Numbered from the stretch's first letter, positions 46,951-60,965 are shown. The stretch is DNA of 64,000 nucleotides from Ulota crispa (GCA_963920765.1 OY987242.1:34372002-34436001), one strand, 5' to 3'. Notes: generated by a model not told the origin, from the sequence alone. Numbers and translations: made by a program.

Positions 46951-47790
46951 TTGAGACTCGCAGCAGCGCTTCTGGAAATTGATCGCTGCAACGCTACAGC
47001 AGAGGATTTGTAGAATTGGTGAGAGCTGGTGAGAGCTGCTGCTGCAACAACGGCGGTGATCCCGCTGCAGCAAAAACTCTGTAGCGCCAAGCCGAAATTG
47101 GTGTTTCATGAGGAACACTGACACAGAGCATATGCAGGTCTCATCTTGAGGTCTCAGCTTGAGGTCCCAATTTGAGTTCCCATACTGAGATCCTAATTGA
47201 GATCTTGTCGGTGTGTATCGGGAAAAGGGCTATCGTTATCAGGTCCTGTTCTTGGAAGCCGACTGCTGGAGATTAGGGCATGCCTATGAGTGGCACTCCA
47301 AGATGAGAGTCATTCATAGAGCGCCATTTTTTTCACATGTATAGGTGGTTTAAGCCCTCCAACTCGACAATAGGGGGTTTCAAACATGAAATCTAGCTTA
47401 TGAGTTTCTCACCTCACATGAATTCAGGTCACTATTGCAAAAAAAATTGTTCACTCACTTGTCCAAAGTCTCATACTTGTGAGTTTGGGTTTAGGATGCA
47501 ACTTTCGCAACAAAGACGCTATAGGAGCAAGATTAGCACAAGCACAAGCAGCACGAGGAAGGGGAGCAGGGCAAGAGTGGGAGTAGGATGGGTGTGTGAC
47601 GACCTCTGTCCGCATTCACGCTCGTCTCCAAACTGCTACTCACTAGAGCCATGAAGGTGGATTTCTGGTGTTCACTCCTAAGGTGAATCACGTTAGGAGT
47701 GAACTTTAGAGGTGAGTCACCTCCTTGTTCACTACTGAATCCACATAAGTGAACGACAACTTGAGTCACCTAAAAAAATTGATGTTTGAA
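46951..47790. other. 5' flank of AIP1
   Basis: The promoter and 5' untranslated region of the AIP1 gene are expected here. No core promoter motif can be called. No gene is supported between here and the microsatellite at 48,121; the spacer includes a half-copy of the family E palindrome at 47,814-47,955. Confidence 0.45.
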
Positions 47791-47813
47791 ATCCCCTAAT
47801 AACACTCTATATC

Positions 47814-47955
47814 AAAGGAAATTTTTTGATGGATATCCTTTGCCATATCTATAGAAAAACCCCTAATTTTTCAGAAATTGCATAACTATCCTTAGATCAT
47901 AATTTTGGAACATTTGTTCTATTGTGCATGCCATTTCTTTCTCCCTTATGAGCAA
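47814..47955. mobile_element. Partial palindromic MITE, family E (one arm)
   Basis: This matches the left arm of 28,437-29,412 and 62,268-62,582, including 'atggatatcctttg', 'cagaaattgca' and 'gcatgccatttctttctccc'. The complementary arm is absent. Confidence 0.6.
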
Positions 47956-48120
47956 ACAAATAAAATTTCTTGTCAACATCACTTTATGTGAGAATTAGAT
48001 GAGATGGAGACCTTCAAGATTGCTTTCGCTTCTCAAGTTTAGCTATAATTTGAAGTGGCACCCAAATTATATTAATTATTCTTTTACCAGTAGAATTTTA
48101 CGATAGGTTTGAAAAGCCAC

Positions 48121-48371
<251 letters not shown>

Positions 48372-48379
48372 ATTTGTAG

Positions 48380-49575
48380 AGAGCATCTATTCTATTAAGG
48401 AGAGCCATTGGCACTTTTATAATTCGAAGAGTCGTTGGTGGAGACCGAAAAAAAAAAAAAAAAACTATAATGACTCCAAGGCTCGTTGTAGGGCTAGTTG
48501 GAGTGACTTATGTGCATACTTCTACTTGTCCAAGATTATCCAATTGGAAAGAAAACTCTATATTCCACGACATAATAAATTATGATCTGAACAAATTTCG
48601 GATAACTCTAATCATATTTTATGCTTCGAAGACTTAAAACTAAATCATGCAGTCCAATGGAAAATGTTAAAATAACCGCAGCAAGTATACCGAGAGTGCA
48701 TTGCTAGGATATTTGACTGCAAAACAAGTTGTATTTCTGATAATCTAGGACTGAATCAATTAAAGTTTGTTATGCGTTCTGCTTGCCCTATTCCAAGGTT
48801 GGAGTATTCCAAAAACATCCTTGTAAGTGTTGATCCAGGTTCAGTGGGGTGTCCATAAAGCATCCGTGAAAGTATTGATCCAAGTTTCTGAAGAGCTTCC
48901 ACGCTTTAAGACCTATTTTCAAGTGCCAACCTTAAAACGTTCATTTAGTACATTGAAACTCCAAGACGAACTCCATATTGATTGGGCTGCAAACTATCTC
49001 GACAATGGAGCTTATAACTTACATTAGAAGAAAACCAATTGAACAATAAACAAAATGAAGTAACAGTCACCACCTCAAACGAGGTTACTTCTTTAAGCCA
49101 GAGACATTTTAAGAGATTGCTCAGAATCCTCGCGCACAACCACAAATCTTTCTAAAATCAAACTCACAGGAGAACGAATTTCAGTAAACTTGAAACCGAA
49201 AAGACACAACAAAGCACACAATGTGAGCAAATGAGAGCCTGGTGAAAGTACTCACGGTACATCTGTAACCCATCTTTTGTAACTTAGCAGGTGAAGGTTT
49301 TACAAATTTGTTCGGGAATAACCGCATAATGTACATATACGATCCAACAAGGACGTGATAACCATCACTCAGCTCCCCTGTTGGACACTTGGTAGCTTTG
49401 ATATCATTTTGGCAGTCTTAAGAGATTGACTTGCCTCAGCAATCTCCCACTAACAAACTCCCTCTCGAGTTATTGACAGCTGCAACTTTGGCAAAGACTT
49501 CTGTGCCACACTCCTTGAGCGCCAATTCATTCCAGGCGGTGAAGAGAGGTGTCGAAATAAATCAAAGGCAAGAGG
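48380..49575. other. Spacer between AIP1 and MYC copy B
   Basis: No gene is supported. The right part should hold the 3' untranslated region of MYC copy B. An A-rich run lies at 48,450-48,465. Confidence 0.45.
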
Positions 49576-52500
49576 TTATTGTGATCGTCTTAATGAACCT
49601 GGCTTTTCTGAAAGTAAATGAGAGTCAGACCTGTAAGGTTGACATGACCTCTCCAGTATCGCACACAGCTGCTCTTCTGTGTAATGTTCAGTTGGCTCAA
49701 TCTGCAGAAGCAACGCAACAGTCACATACTAAAACATTGCACATTGCAAGTATGAAAATGAAAAAATAACAAAAAGTCACTTACAGATTTTTTACACACT
49801 CAAGTTGATTTGAAAGCTCTAATAACAACAATCTGGACTCTTCTGCACGTTTGTCACACAATCATTGACTGTAAAAGACTTAAAGAGATAAAGGTGAATT
49901 TTCTCACCTTCACGATTACAATGTGTAGGATCATGTCTTTCATGGTGGAGGTATTGGAATGCCGAATCTCCAAACGCAACTCTTGCAAGGCCATCATCAA
50001 TTGAATAAGGGCGGAAGACTGCTTCAAACAGTTTATACGAATCATAGCTTCTTGGCCAAGGATTCGCACAGAAATAGTCGGTTTCGGCCCAGTCAATGAG
50101 TTTCGGGACACTGACGTGCTGTTGGCACTCTCTTGCGGTCTTGTACTCAACCCATCCTTACCTGCGTTGTTGAAAGAACCTCTGACAATTGAGAGTGATT
50201 CTTGCGACTTGCCACCTGAAGCAGCCACATGACCTTTCAGGTCTTTGACTAGAAGCTCAGCTGCTTGAAGCTTGCCAGAAAGCTCATTGATGTATGCAAT
50301 GGCATCCCCTAACAAGGATGCTTTGTCCATCTGATTTGAAACACAAAAAAATCAAACGTTAGTATACTATACTAAGTGTGGGATCATAAAAAACTACATA
50401 CAAATGATGTGCATTCAATGCCTAAAAGCAAGCCAAAAGTGGTCACTTTCACATCAGTAGGAGCTGAAAATTATCATACAAAGTTAGAGGAAAGTTAGAA
50501 AATACATCGAAGGAACGAAGAAACCATGCCCTATGTCAATAAACGATATCAACATGTTTGGAACTTCCAAAGTTTGACTACAACCTTCCAAAGTATTTTT
50601 TAAATCTTTAGTTCATGCACTTATGGGAAAACATACATTACCTAGATATGGATCCAACTAACCATTTTTGGTCCAAGCATTCAACTAATGGATTCCTTAG
50701 CCGGACTTCACTTTCAACCTGAAAGTCAGATGTATTTGGCTTCGATTTCAATTAAGACAGTAAAGATCCACCACGTCTAGATTTAAGTAAGCTTTTTTGA
50801 GTCTTCAGAAACCAAAGTATTGAGCAAATTGAAAGCAACAGCAAGTATTGAGGATCAAGGTTCAAACAACACAATTCAACATGATCAGCTCTCTAATTTC
50901 AAAATCTAAATCTAAGCTTTGTAAGGAAATTATACCTTGAGGTCTATCAATACATTTGAACCTCCTCCAAAAAAAAAAGTACACGTATATTATATGGAGA
51001 GTTTATTGTTTAACATAAATTTTTGGCTTGTAACTTAACAATCACACTAAGTTCATCTTTCCCAAAAAATCTGTAGATTCTAAGACTTCTAGAAAAAAAT
51101 CCCATAGATTCATCCATGAAAATTTGTTTTGAAAAAATCATAATAAACGCTCATTGCTAATTCTACATGAAAGTGCAGATTCACTTTGTTGAAACATCAA
51201 AAGGTTAACTGGGACCAGTTGCAATCAGTACGAACTGTATGCGGGCAACGAAACTGAGCAGTGCTCACCTTTGAAACGTTGGGCACAACAGCCCGCAAAG
51301 CATAAAATCGCTGGTTGAGCTTTTCTCTCCTCTGCCGTTCTGCTTGCACATGGCTTAAAGGCTCCTCCCTGTCATTGGCTGGCTTCCGGCCTCGCTTGCG
51401 TGGAGGTTTTGTACCGACATTCAGGCTGAATTCCACGGCACTACTCTCCTTGAATGAAATTTCAGCTTCAGATTCTTGGCAATCATGTTCTGACTGATCG
51501 AAACCTGAGCGCCCACTTGTGCTAACTGGAGGCCCTGATAACATACTCTGGTTTTGCTGAGGTATATGAACAGGTTTAGCTTTGTCACCCATCGGCTTCG
51601 TGGCTCCTCCAGGTATCCCCGGAATGTGCAAATTCCCTTCTTGCACTGGAAACTTCAGTCCCATCGAATGTCTAAGATCTGGAGAATTCAAGACCTGGCT
51701 CAATTCCCCTGGAACAGCCTTTTGAGGGTAAGTGTATGAAGGGTGCACCTTGACATACGGTAATGACGAAGGCCTCTGCTCTTCAAAAGACAACCTATCA
51801 GCGCTCTGTGGATGCTTCATTTCGGATGCCCTACTTCTACTTATAAGATTTGTAGCCGAAAACGGAAGCTTCTCTTCCTGAATGGGAGGTCTCGGAAGAG
51901 GTTGAAACACGCGTGATTGTCCCTGATCCTTCTCGACCGTGTCGACTGACACCGCATCGTTGAACTGCATGTCTTCTGGCTGTGGCCACATATAGTCCAA
52001 GTTATCAAAACTAGTGCTTACCATCGAGGATCCCATCTTTTCAACCGAGACATTCCTCCCTCGATAACGTGCTTCATTATCCTTGACAAGACCAGAGCCT
52101 CTACTCGCTACAGTCGGACTGGATGTCAACGCACTTGTGGTACCCAACGAAATAACTCTTGGACTTGGTAATGTCCAGGTCGAATCACTGTCCATAAGCA
52201 AGGTTCGAGCCATGGCTTGACTTCGATTGGCTCCCCAAGATGATTCGTCAAAGACCATCTTAATATTCTGGATGACATCCAGGTTTTGCCTTATCTGTAA
52301 GCACATAAAGGAGTGCTGACATGTTAGCATTTACCTTACTTGAAAACACGAAACAGAACACTTTCATACACAAAGGCATTCTATACGTCCTCGGAGCATG
52401 ACAACGAACATCATCTGACTAAATTTGGAACTGAAAAGAACTGCAGAACCACGTTGTAGTACCGCAGCTTGACGCCACCAGCATGTTCCAGCCTGTAATC

Positions 52501-55129
52501 TAACATATCAATGCGCACTACTGGACAATCAATACGCCTAATCTTCTCAACCTTGTTTAGGATACAAACCTTACAGAAATAAATTACAGATTGAGATTTC
52601 GATTATTGGAAAACTACATTGCAAGGCCCTCGGTAGCTCTAGTTTGAACTCCTTTTAACTCACCAGATCTGTTGATCCAAGTTCAACAACACCAGTTTTC
52701 GTTGGAACACAGATAATTGTCTGCCAACACACAAGAAATATTTTGGGTAAGAGTTTGCAAAAGTCTTTCTGCATACAATGGACTCGAGGTGAAGCTCTAG
52801 AGAACGTCAAGAAACCTCAGTAGAGCATGCAAACATAGATGACTACCAACATCGAGATTAAGAAACTAACGCCACAATTGCTGTTTCCCATGGTACATAC
52901 GCAATGCGTGGAATCCGGTCAATACCTGAATGCCAGCCATCTACGTTTTGATGAAGCAACAGAGTGAATACCAATGCCAACAACAAGAAGCCAGTTAGTC
53001 CGAGAAGTTTTACACGCCTTTTCTCGAATGAAGCGATCGATAATTCAAGGACTTCAATAAATGAGTAGCCTGGTATGATCTTTGCAACCTAAAAATTCAA
53101 AACCTGCAGTAAAATCTCTTCTAATGGGGAACAGGAAAAGCTCAGAAGAATAACACTTGAAGTGTACTTAAGTAGCAGTCCAAAATGAAGAGAATAAGCT
53201 TTTGATGCTAACAAAAACCTGGTCTTAGACAGTTACCGGTGGGTGACGTCATATATACTGGTGCGCTAGAAACATATCGAAAAATATGAACAGAATCCAT
53301 CGTATCTGAACATTTACAACTCCCCAGTTGCCAATAAATATGAAAAAGTGGAACAGCGGCAGCTGTACCTTGGCCAAATGCGCTCGTGTACATATATGAT
53401 TAGGGGCCTTATTTGCCTCGGCCAGCCACACAGGGCTGTCACTTGCCAGCGCTCGGCCGGGAGTTCTGCAACAAACACTTATAAACTAAGAGCGTTGAAA
53501 CTAGAAATACACAAGGTAGAAGATATTAAAACCTTTAGAGTCCTGATCCTGGCTCTGACACTGACTCCTCATACCAACAGCAACTCACATAATCATACAC
53601 TTGGTTGGCCTTCAATTAGCAAGTGGAGTAACCATGACTTGGCTAAATGCTCATGGCCACTGATCTTTACACCGAAACGGGTTTATCTACTGTTCTTTCC
53701 ATCTACAACCTCCCACTTCAAATTGCATAAGAAAATCATGCACAGCAATAAAAATTTGACCTCAATAAATTTCCCTCTTGAACTCGAAGCGATCTCTCGA
53801 GACCTCTAGGTTTAACCCCCAAAAAGCACTGTCGTACATATGTTTAAATGCTTAATATAACGCACACGGTACTCTCTACCTTACATGTATACGACAACTT
53901 CAGAGCAGTGACAAACTCTAAGCTCTAGTTATGGTGCAAAGGAAGCCCTAGCATTGGAAGCAAGGCAGGGAGAAAAGATAGAATATCGAAGCTTACCCAA
54001 CGCCATGAGCAAAGGAGTGCGACATAGAGACGAGGTAAAACCATTCTGTGTCAGTAACGTAATCACTGATGTCCTCCTCTGAATTGCTCACAAGAGATTG
54101 CAGCTCTCTCAACACTTTCCGCCGTAGCTGCTGGTCTTCTTCACTGCCCCCTTGCTCCGTTCGCTTCGTGTCCGGTACCTCATTCTCTTTCGGACCCTTG
54201 AAGTACCCGTCTCCCCATCCTAACATCCTGCAACAGCTAACACCACAATCTTTACCACTCTGGCCACAAAATTGACATATGCAGAAGTATTCAACCACAG
54301 CTTCATCATCAACACATGAGATTTAAATAAAGCAAACTATTTGTGCAAACTACAAGTTTGTTTCCAAAGCAGCAGCTCAGATTGTTGCAAACAGATAAGG
54401 ATACTGAAAACGTTAAGGACAACCTGATCTCGTCTCTTGTTGACTAAAATCCTGTTACTAACTTTCAATAAACTTAGCTGGTCTTTCATATGCAAGGTGG
54501 ATGTCATCATGACTTGGCAAAATGTCTACGGCCACTAATTTATGGATAACAATGAGTTGTGTATTATCACCTCCATAATGATTTTCAGCCTTCCACTTTG
54601 CATGATTCCATATATAAATTTTTAGTATTGAGAGAAGTTTGATCTCAAGCTCCACAGCTATACACAAATCTCCAATAACAACGCTCTTACGTGTTGGTAA
54701 AAATGCTTAGAGTGACGCATCTTATTCCGTTAGAAATGACGGGCATCTGCTGACCGTTATAAGTTGTACCATGCTAGTAAGAGAATTTGTTAACCAACGA
54801 AGCTGCGAATTCTGTTAGGAAAAACTCTTGCGTGCAAAATGTAGAAAAGATCAGCGATGGAGTCAAAAAAAGACTTACAGCTCTTCGGTAGGTGACGTCG
54901 AGAGCTGCCAGAAAATTCCATACGTCCAATTCTCCGAAGACTCTTCCACAAGCGAATGCAAACGCCGCAGCAACACGGTCTCGCTGAGCTCCAGACCCTT
55001 TTCACTCGTACTCGTCAGATCATCATGTGCCTCATAGCTCGGGATTCCGTAAGCAGGTCCCATGAACGCCTCGATCATGGCGGAGTCCCCGGCATCCCAG
55101 AAGCTCGGCACTTGCGTCTCCATCATCAT
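49576..55129 (-). CDS. MYC-like bHLH transcription factor (copy B)
   Basis: Eight exons give 741 aa: 55129-54879, 54227-53997, 53465-53369, 52940-52926, 52720-52664, 52294-51269, 50330-49908 and 49701-49576. The number, phases and several exon lengths (97, 15 and 57 nt) equal those of copy A at 33,685-39,424. The N-terminal MYC domain has [54 protein letters not shown] and VVELGSTDL. The DNA-binding region reads [18 protein letters not shown] and HVQAERQRR, then [17 protein letters not shown]. An ACT-like region follows, and the last exon begins [12 protein letters not shown] and diverges from copy A after ERSCQ. As a IIId/e-type bHLH it should bind E/G-box DNA as a dimer. Three ATG codons in a row open the frame; the first is used here. 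Confidence 0.9.
53600..53672. repeat. Dispersed intronic repeat, copy 2
   Basis: It lies in intron 2 of MYC copy B. It shares 'ccttcaattagcaagtgga', 'catgacttggctaaatg' and 'catggccactgatc' with the copies at 42,073 and 54,476. Confidence 0.55.
54476..54545. repeat. Dispersed intronic repeat, copy 3
   Basis: It lies in intron 1 of MYC copy B. It shares 'catgacttggcaaaatg' and 'ctacggccactaat' with copies 1 and 2, more diverged. Confidence 0.5.
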
Positions 55130-55130
55130 G

Positions 55131-55152
55131 AAACCCTAAACATGCAAACCCT
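55131..55152 (-). promoter_or_regulatory. Telo-box-like motifs just upstream of MYC copy B
   Basis: Two AAACCCTA motifs (near 55,131 and 55,146) lie just upstream of the start codon, in the likely 5' untranslated region. Motif recognition only; function is inferred. Confidence 0.3.
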
Positions 55153-55732
55153 ACCAAACGCACATCGCCTTCCCAGATACTACTCTGTCGTCACCCTTTT
55201 CTCATCCCATCTTTAAGCATGTCCTCTCGCCAGCTTCCCGGCGACTGGATTCCTCGCATTCCAAGTCCCGCCCCATCCAAAATTCCTCAGGATTTCTCAA
55301 AAATAAGACCAAGCTCATGTCAAACCGGAATTTGGTGTTCATGAAGTCAGGAAGAAAAGGAGCTGAATCTTTTCCACATGGCCACGATGAGCTCCGAGTT
55401 GCGTTGCGATTTCGGCCTCGGTGATTTGAAAACCCCAGATGTGCGAGATCGGGCGCAAACGTACACCATTTGAGGCAAGAGAAAGCTCAAAAAGTAGCCC
55501 GAAAGCTAGCAAATGTCGCGATAGCGATGCGCAGAGGTTGCAGGCGCGGGTTTGAGATCGCGCGAACGAGTCAAACGCGCGAGCTTTGCTGCTGGATCGT
55601 GAACGAAGAATGACGAAGGGTCGGCGGCCAGGCGCCTGCACCACGTTCCACCAAATCGGGGTTCGTGTGCGGGGTGCGTGCCGTACGTAGAATGACACCA
55701 TGGTCTGAACGTCGTGAGTTCATCCCATGCTA

Positions 55733-56250
55733 CATCCATCCATCAAGTCATCCAATATCATCCATCCATCAAGCCATCCAATATCATCCATCCATCAAGT
55801 CATCCAATATCATCCATCCATCAAGCCATCCAATATCATCCATCCATCAAGTCATCCAATACCATCCATCCATCAATTCATCAAATATCATCCATCCATC
55901 CATCAAGTGATCAGATACCATCCATCTATCAGGTCATGAAATATCAACTATCCATCAATCCATCTAATATCATCTATCAATTCATCTAATATCATTCATC
56001 AATTCATCAAATATCATCCATCCATCCATCAAGTGATCAGATACCATCCATCTATCAGGTCATGAAATATCAACTATCCATCAAGTCATTCAATTTCATC
56101 TATCCATAAAGTCATCGAATTCATCCATCCATCAAACCATCAAATATAATCCGTCCATTAAGGCACCCAAATATCACTCATCCATTAACTTATCAAATAT
56201 CATTCGTCCATTAAGTCATCAAATATCATCCATCCATCAAGTTCGGGAAA
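55733..56250. repeat. 26-bp minisatellite (CATCCATCCATCAAGTCATC family)
   Basis: Five to six near-identical 26-bp units, with T/C alternation at one site, begin at 55,733 and then decay. A block of about 75 bp (from 'catcaaatatcatcc' to 'atcaactatccatcaa') is itself present twice, at about 55,880-55,960 and 56,010-56,085. Traces continue at 56,480-56,690. Confidence 0.9.
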
Positions 56251-56699
56251 TTTTTTGGACTTCACAAACTAAAAACTAGCATTTTTCATATTCAATTGGT
56301 TTTTTGCTAGATTATATTGGATATTTTTCTAAATTTACATAATAATATCTTATTCTTAGAATTTTTAGTAAAATCTAACGAGTTTTTTTACTGACAATTT
56401 CAATTTCAAAATGTAACTCGTTTTTTCCCAATTCCACAAGCTAATTATGAACTAGCTAGGGTTTTTCCCACATCAAATCTCATTCATCTATAAAGTCATT
56501 CAATCTCATCCATCCATCAAGTCATCCACCCTTATTCATCCACTGCGTCATCTAAATATCTAATCCTTTGTCATGCAGTTAACTCATCCAATATTTACCC
56601 CTTGACTCATCCAATACCTCATCCATTCAATAATTAATCCTACCATTGACTCATCCGATCCTATCACCATATTCGTCCACTCGTTCATCCCTGCTTCCA

Positions 56700-59313
56700 T
56701 TGTCTTGTTGGTTATAGAGAATTCTGGGGTCTTGCTCTGCGAAAAAAGAAATGCAAATTAGTGAGGGAATGCTAAATCGTAAGAGCATCTCCTGCAGCAT
56801 GTCAAAATAATCCCAAGCTATGTAGCCGTAATGGCTTTTGCGTATCAAGTCCTCAACAATACTTGATACATCCATGTGCAAGTCGCGGGGCTTTTAGATT
56901 GAGCCTCATTCCCATCAAATTCAAGCTTTGTCCAAGTGCCCTTCATGATCCCTCCCAAGCACTGTTCACGCAGAACCTCACTCCATAGCTAGGTGTACTT
57001 GTGCGATTCGTTGTAACGCAAGTGCAAATCCGGAATGTCTCAAGGTTGCAGGAGAACTTCAAGCCTAGCCGTGAAGGTTTGCGTCATTCTCCCTGTGAAA
57101 TCTCATTTTTCCATGTCTTAGAAAGCATGCTGCAAGAGATGCCCTAAGCAAAGATCTATGAGCAGTGAGCTATGAGCCTATATTTTTTTCAAAACATTAA
57201 ATTTTACTTATAAAAGTGTGTATAGGGTCTTATTATTGCATTTAAAGATTCATTTTTTGAAAATCTTGCTATTTTTAAATCTTTCTATTGATATTTGAGC
57301 TCAAAATTAGTTCTTGCTCATAAAATCTGAAATTGGACTCTTTAACAATACATTCATAATTAAACCTCTTCTCAAAAGATATGAAAAAGCCATATTAATC
57401 CCAAGTTGTTTCATTTGTTTTGGATGTTTAAAAAGTTTATCAAAAAAAGTTTATAATTGATAATTCAAATGCATCTATATGTGTTCATAGAACAAAAACT
57501 TAGCTCACCAATTTTCCTCTCATGAAGTTTTTTCAAAAACATACTATCAAGCTACATATGTATATACAAATCTATATTTTCTTATATAAATCTACATTTT
57601 CTTATATAAATCTACATTTTCTTATATAAATCTACATTTTCTATGCAGGTAGATTACCCTATTATCACTTCTTTGTCTTCAAAATTCCATATCTTTATGG
57701 TTTATCTTCAAATCTGTAATGACAAGTGTTGCATGAAAGTTTTAGAGTCCATTATGTAAGAGTGCAATTTTTTTTTCATTTGATCAAAATTTGCAAAAGA
57801 TAGAGTGTATTAGCCACAAAGACCTCAATTAGACATACAATTTATTCCCCCAACACCATAGCTATAGCAATGTCAATTGTAAGATACCAAAAAAAATTAA
57901 AATTTGACAATTTTTATTTGCTCTTATGGATGACCACAAAGACAAAGGAAAGAAAAAAGAAGTCCAAAGATTAAAATGACAAAATATGATCATTTATGAC
58001 CTCTAAAGAAGGGATAATAGGGCAATTTCAAAATTGAGCTTAACCTTGACCCTTACCTCAGTGAAACCTTGATAACCAAGGGTCGCTTTACACTACAAGT
58101 GGAGACTCGTTTCTAGCCTCTGACACTTGGAATGTTGGTATGTGATTGCTCAATATTTCAAAAATGTCCTCAAAAGCCTTTACACTAGGAGTCAAGGCTA
58201 ATGTTTTAGAAAATATTTAAATATTTCAAAAACAAGATTTGACATAGTCCCAACCTCAAAAATTGGGTCTTCCAAAAATGTGAAGCCAATTCTTAGCCCC
58301 AGGGTTGTTGTCAAATTTTATTAAATTACAACTTTTTGAATAAAATACATTCTTTTGACATACTTAACACCATATGATGGAGTAAGTATATCAATAGTTC
58401 TCTCAAATCACTTTTTTAAATCATTTTCTCTTGAAATTTTCCAAATTTGCTCTAGTGGCCTCAACTTTTTGGCCTCAAAGCCTTTACACACAAGAGAGTT
58501 AACCCCCATTATCTTACATCTATAATAGTCTTGATTCAATTAGTTGGGTAGTTAGGTGTATGTGCTCCAAGAAGATTGAATGGCGGTTATGGTCAACCTC
58601 GAGGATGGGGTATACTCGAAGATAGGGGGTGGCCGCAAGAAAAGACAATCTGCTTAAACTTTCTTGCATGATAGCCTTCCGCCAGAACAGCAGGTGCACA
58701 AGTCCACTAGTACTCATATTAAAAGGGACACTTGGGGCCATTTGGGCTCAAATTTTTGTTAAAATGACTTCAAGTTTACATGGCCTTAACTCCTAGTGTA
58801 AAGCAGCCCTAACTCATACTTTGTTCATTTAGGAATTTGAAACTTCATACAAAACCTTGACTTTGATTATCTTTCAAACAATACCATAATCATGACATTT
58901 GGTGTATTGTAGCTTTTGTAATCAATATTTGAATTAAGACCCAATAATAATAGGGTAAACTGCATGTACTGCATGCTTTTGTATAAGTTTTTTATTTACA
59001 CATTGAAATATTTTAGATGTGGTTGAACCATACAAACTGATTGAGTGAATTCACCATATTGTTGTTGGTGTATTCTTTTAAACATATGCAGTGCTTGATT
59101 TATGAGTAACCCTACTACATGCCCTACTATGAAGCATTAATACTCCTCTAATATACTCACTAAGTAAAAGTCTCTTCATTTTTGATTAAAAACTTCCTAC
59201 TTCAAAACATAATATTTTTTATTTGCTAAAAATTCTACAACCAAACTTGATTCTAATTTTGTTTGGTTGTAATTATAGACAATCATTTTGTATCCATTGA
59301 CCTACATTCATAA
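56700..59313. other. AT-rich intergenic sequence
   Basis: No gene is supported. It contains a 20-bp tandem repeat (57,567-57,641, about four units of 'ttatataaatctacattttc'). A possible element at about 58,080-58,810 has inverted ends that share GCTTTACACTA. Confidence 0.45.
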
Positions 59314-60354
59314 CCCCTAAAGGATTGTTGTCCCCTAAGGGGACAAATGGAATTTCGAGCACCTATGGGATGAATGCTTTTTTTGGAGGCATTGGAGTCA
59401 CGTCCCCGGACTTGTGAATTTGTTCACACTTTTTTAAATAATGAAAATGAGTGACATCTACCTCTAGCCAAACCAATTTTTATGATTTTTAAAACTTTTG
59501 AGGAAGGTGAGGAATTCAAAGATGCACTTGTACATCTAAGTTTTTCTTCATTCTAACATTTATTGTAGAAATTATGCAATAATTTCTAGAAAACAAGGAA
59601 GGGCTCATGTCCCAAAAACTTAAAAAAAAATTGCATTTAAAAACAAAAAAAAAATTGAAATTGGTTCTTTAGATTTATGTATAAGTGGGAAGCTTGAAAT
59701 CATTGAATTTTGTGTGATGATATGAAAGTTATGAGAAGTTTTAATTTGTGGGTAGGTATGGGACTCCCAAACCTCCATTCCTTTTGCCCCTTGTAAAATT
59801 TGGTGCTTTACTTTTTTGAATCTTGGGTATGTTCACTTTTTAACATCTTTTTTCAAAGTTATAGTAGATTGAGATTCCTTGGTTTTCACCAATTGGATCA
59901 AAGTAGTTCAAATTTCTGAATTTCACATAAATCCTCCAAATTGCCTAGTGTATATGCAAATTTCATGGCCTTACGGCATTGCAAGATTCTACAAAGTATG
60001 ATACACACCTCCAATTCATTTGGAAATTCTCCCACACTTACCTTACTTGGTCATCTTAGTGGAAAAATAAACTTCAACTTTGCATAGAGCAATTTTTTTG
60101 ATATAGGAGCAGTGAAAGGCTTTTGAAATATTTGGCCAGCACAAAAACAAACTTTTTTTTCACTTCAGAAGTCAACATCTCATTCCTATACATCTAGAAT
60201 GAGCTGATTTTTTTCCACAAGTACCTCCCATAGTTTAGGGCAAGATCCTATGGTTGAATTTTCAAAAAGCTTTTTTTCCTATCTTTCTATTCATTCTCCC
60301 AAAAGTGACAGTTTTCATTGATTTTAACAAAAAAAGGGCTTGGTCTAGTAGGGG
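59314..60354 (-). mobile_element. TTAA-flanked piggyBac-like element, family P3, copy 2 (reverse)
   Basis: This is the reverse complement of 24,911-25,861 along most of its length. It ends in GGGCTTGGTCTAGTAGGGG next to TTAA 60,355-60,358. The other edge reads ATAA (59,310-59,313), a one-base decay of TTAA, followed by CCCCTAAAGGATTG. It has no coding frame. Confidence 0.8.
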
Positions 60355-60358
60355 TTAA

Positions 60359-60582
60359 CCCCTAAACAGCTTGAAAGCCCTTTGTGGCCGTATGTACAAT
60401 CATATGTACAGACGTATTTGAGATGCTATGAGTGCTTTCCAAAAAAAATTATGCACCCACCATCATACAATCCTTCAATATGTATGGTTGTAACACTTAA
60501 TATCCAGCTACTTCAAACCTTTGAATATTGGTTGCAACCGTATTTGGTACTGTATCTCCAGAGCCCAAGGGCCCTTCAAGGG
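60359..60582 (+). mobile_element. TTAA-family A element, copy 3
   Basis: A 224-bp element lies between TTAA 60,355-60,358, shared with the preceding element, and TTAA 60,583-60,586. The ends, read inward, are CCCCTAAACAGC and CCCTTGAAGGGC. The interior has 'aattatgcacccaccatcat'. Confidence 0.8.
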
Positions 60583-60709
60583 TTAAGTTATAAATACTAG
60601 AAGGTTCATTACAAATTCCTACTCAAACTTCCTTAAGGTAACTTCTTGATGCAAAACCTCCTCCCCTACTATTTAAAATCCAAAAGTAAAAATAAAATAA
60701 AAAAACTAT

Positions 60710-60965
60710 TAAGATAGGAGGTTCTAAAAGCGTTTGGCTCTAGGAACCTCTTACGTTTTGCAGAAATAATGTACAATTGACATTGATGAGTTGGGTAAGA
60801 TAAGAAAATATGCTTATCCTACCCAACTCATGAATGATAGTTGTACATATTTTTTGCAAAATTTGCTTATTCTACCTAACTCTTCAATGACAATCATACA
60901 TTATTTCTGCAAAATGTAAGAGGTTCCTAGAGCTGAACTCTTTTAGAACCTCCTACCTTATTCAA
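60710..60965. mobile_element. Palindromic MITE upstream of eIF3G
   Basis: The inverted arms read TAGGAGGTTCTAAAAG and complement, followed in both by GGAACCTCTTAC and 'tgcagaaataatgta' (complement on the right). It lies about 270 bp before the start codon of eIF3G, so it may touch the promoter. Confidence 0.75.

Noticed and set aside
47400-47769. Frames of 78-84 aa upstream of AIP1
   Set aside because: No domain, no splice support and no similarity to neighbouring genes are visible.
55665-55989. Open frames and a regular spaced repeat that could suggest a CRISPR-like array
   Set aside because: The units are contiguous 26-bp minisatellite copies with no unique spacers, in a plant genome; the frames are only Ser/His/Ile repeats.
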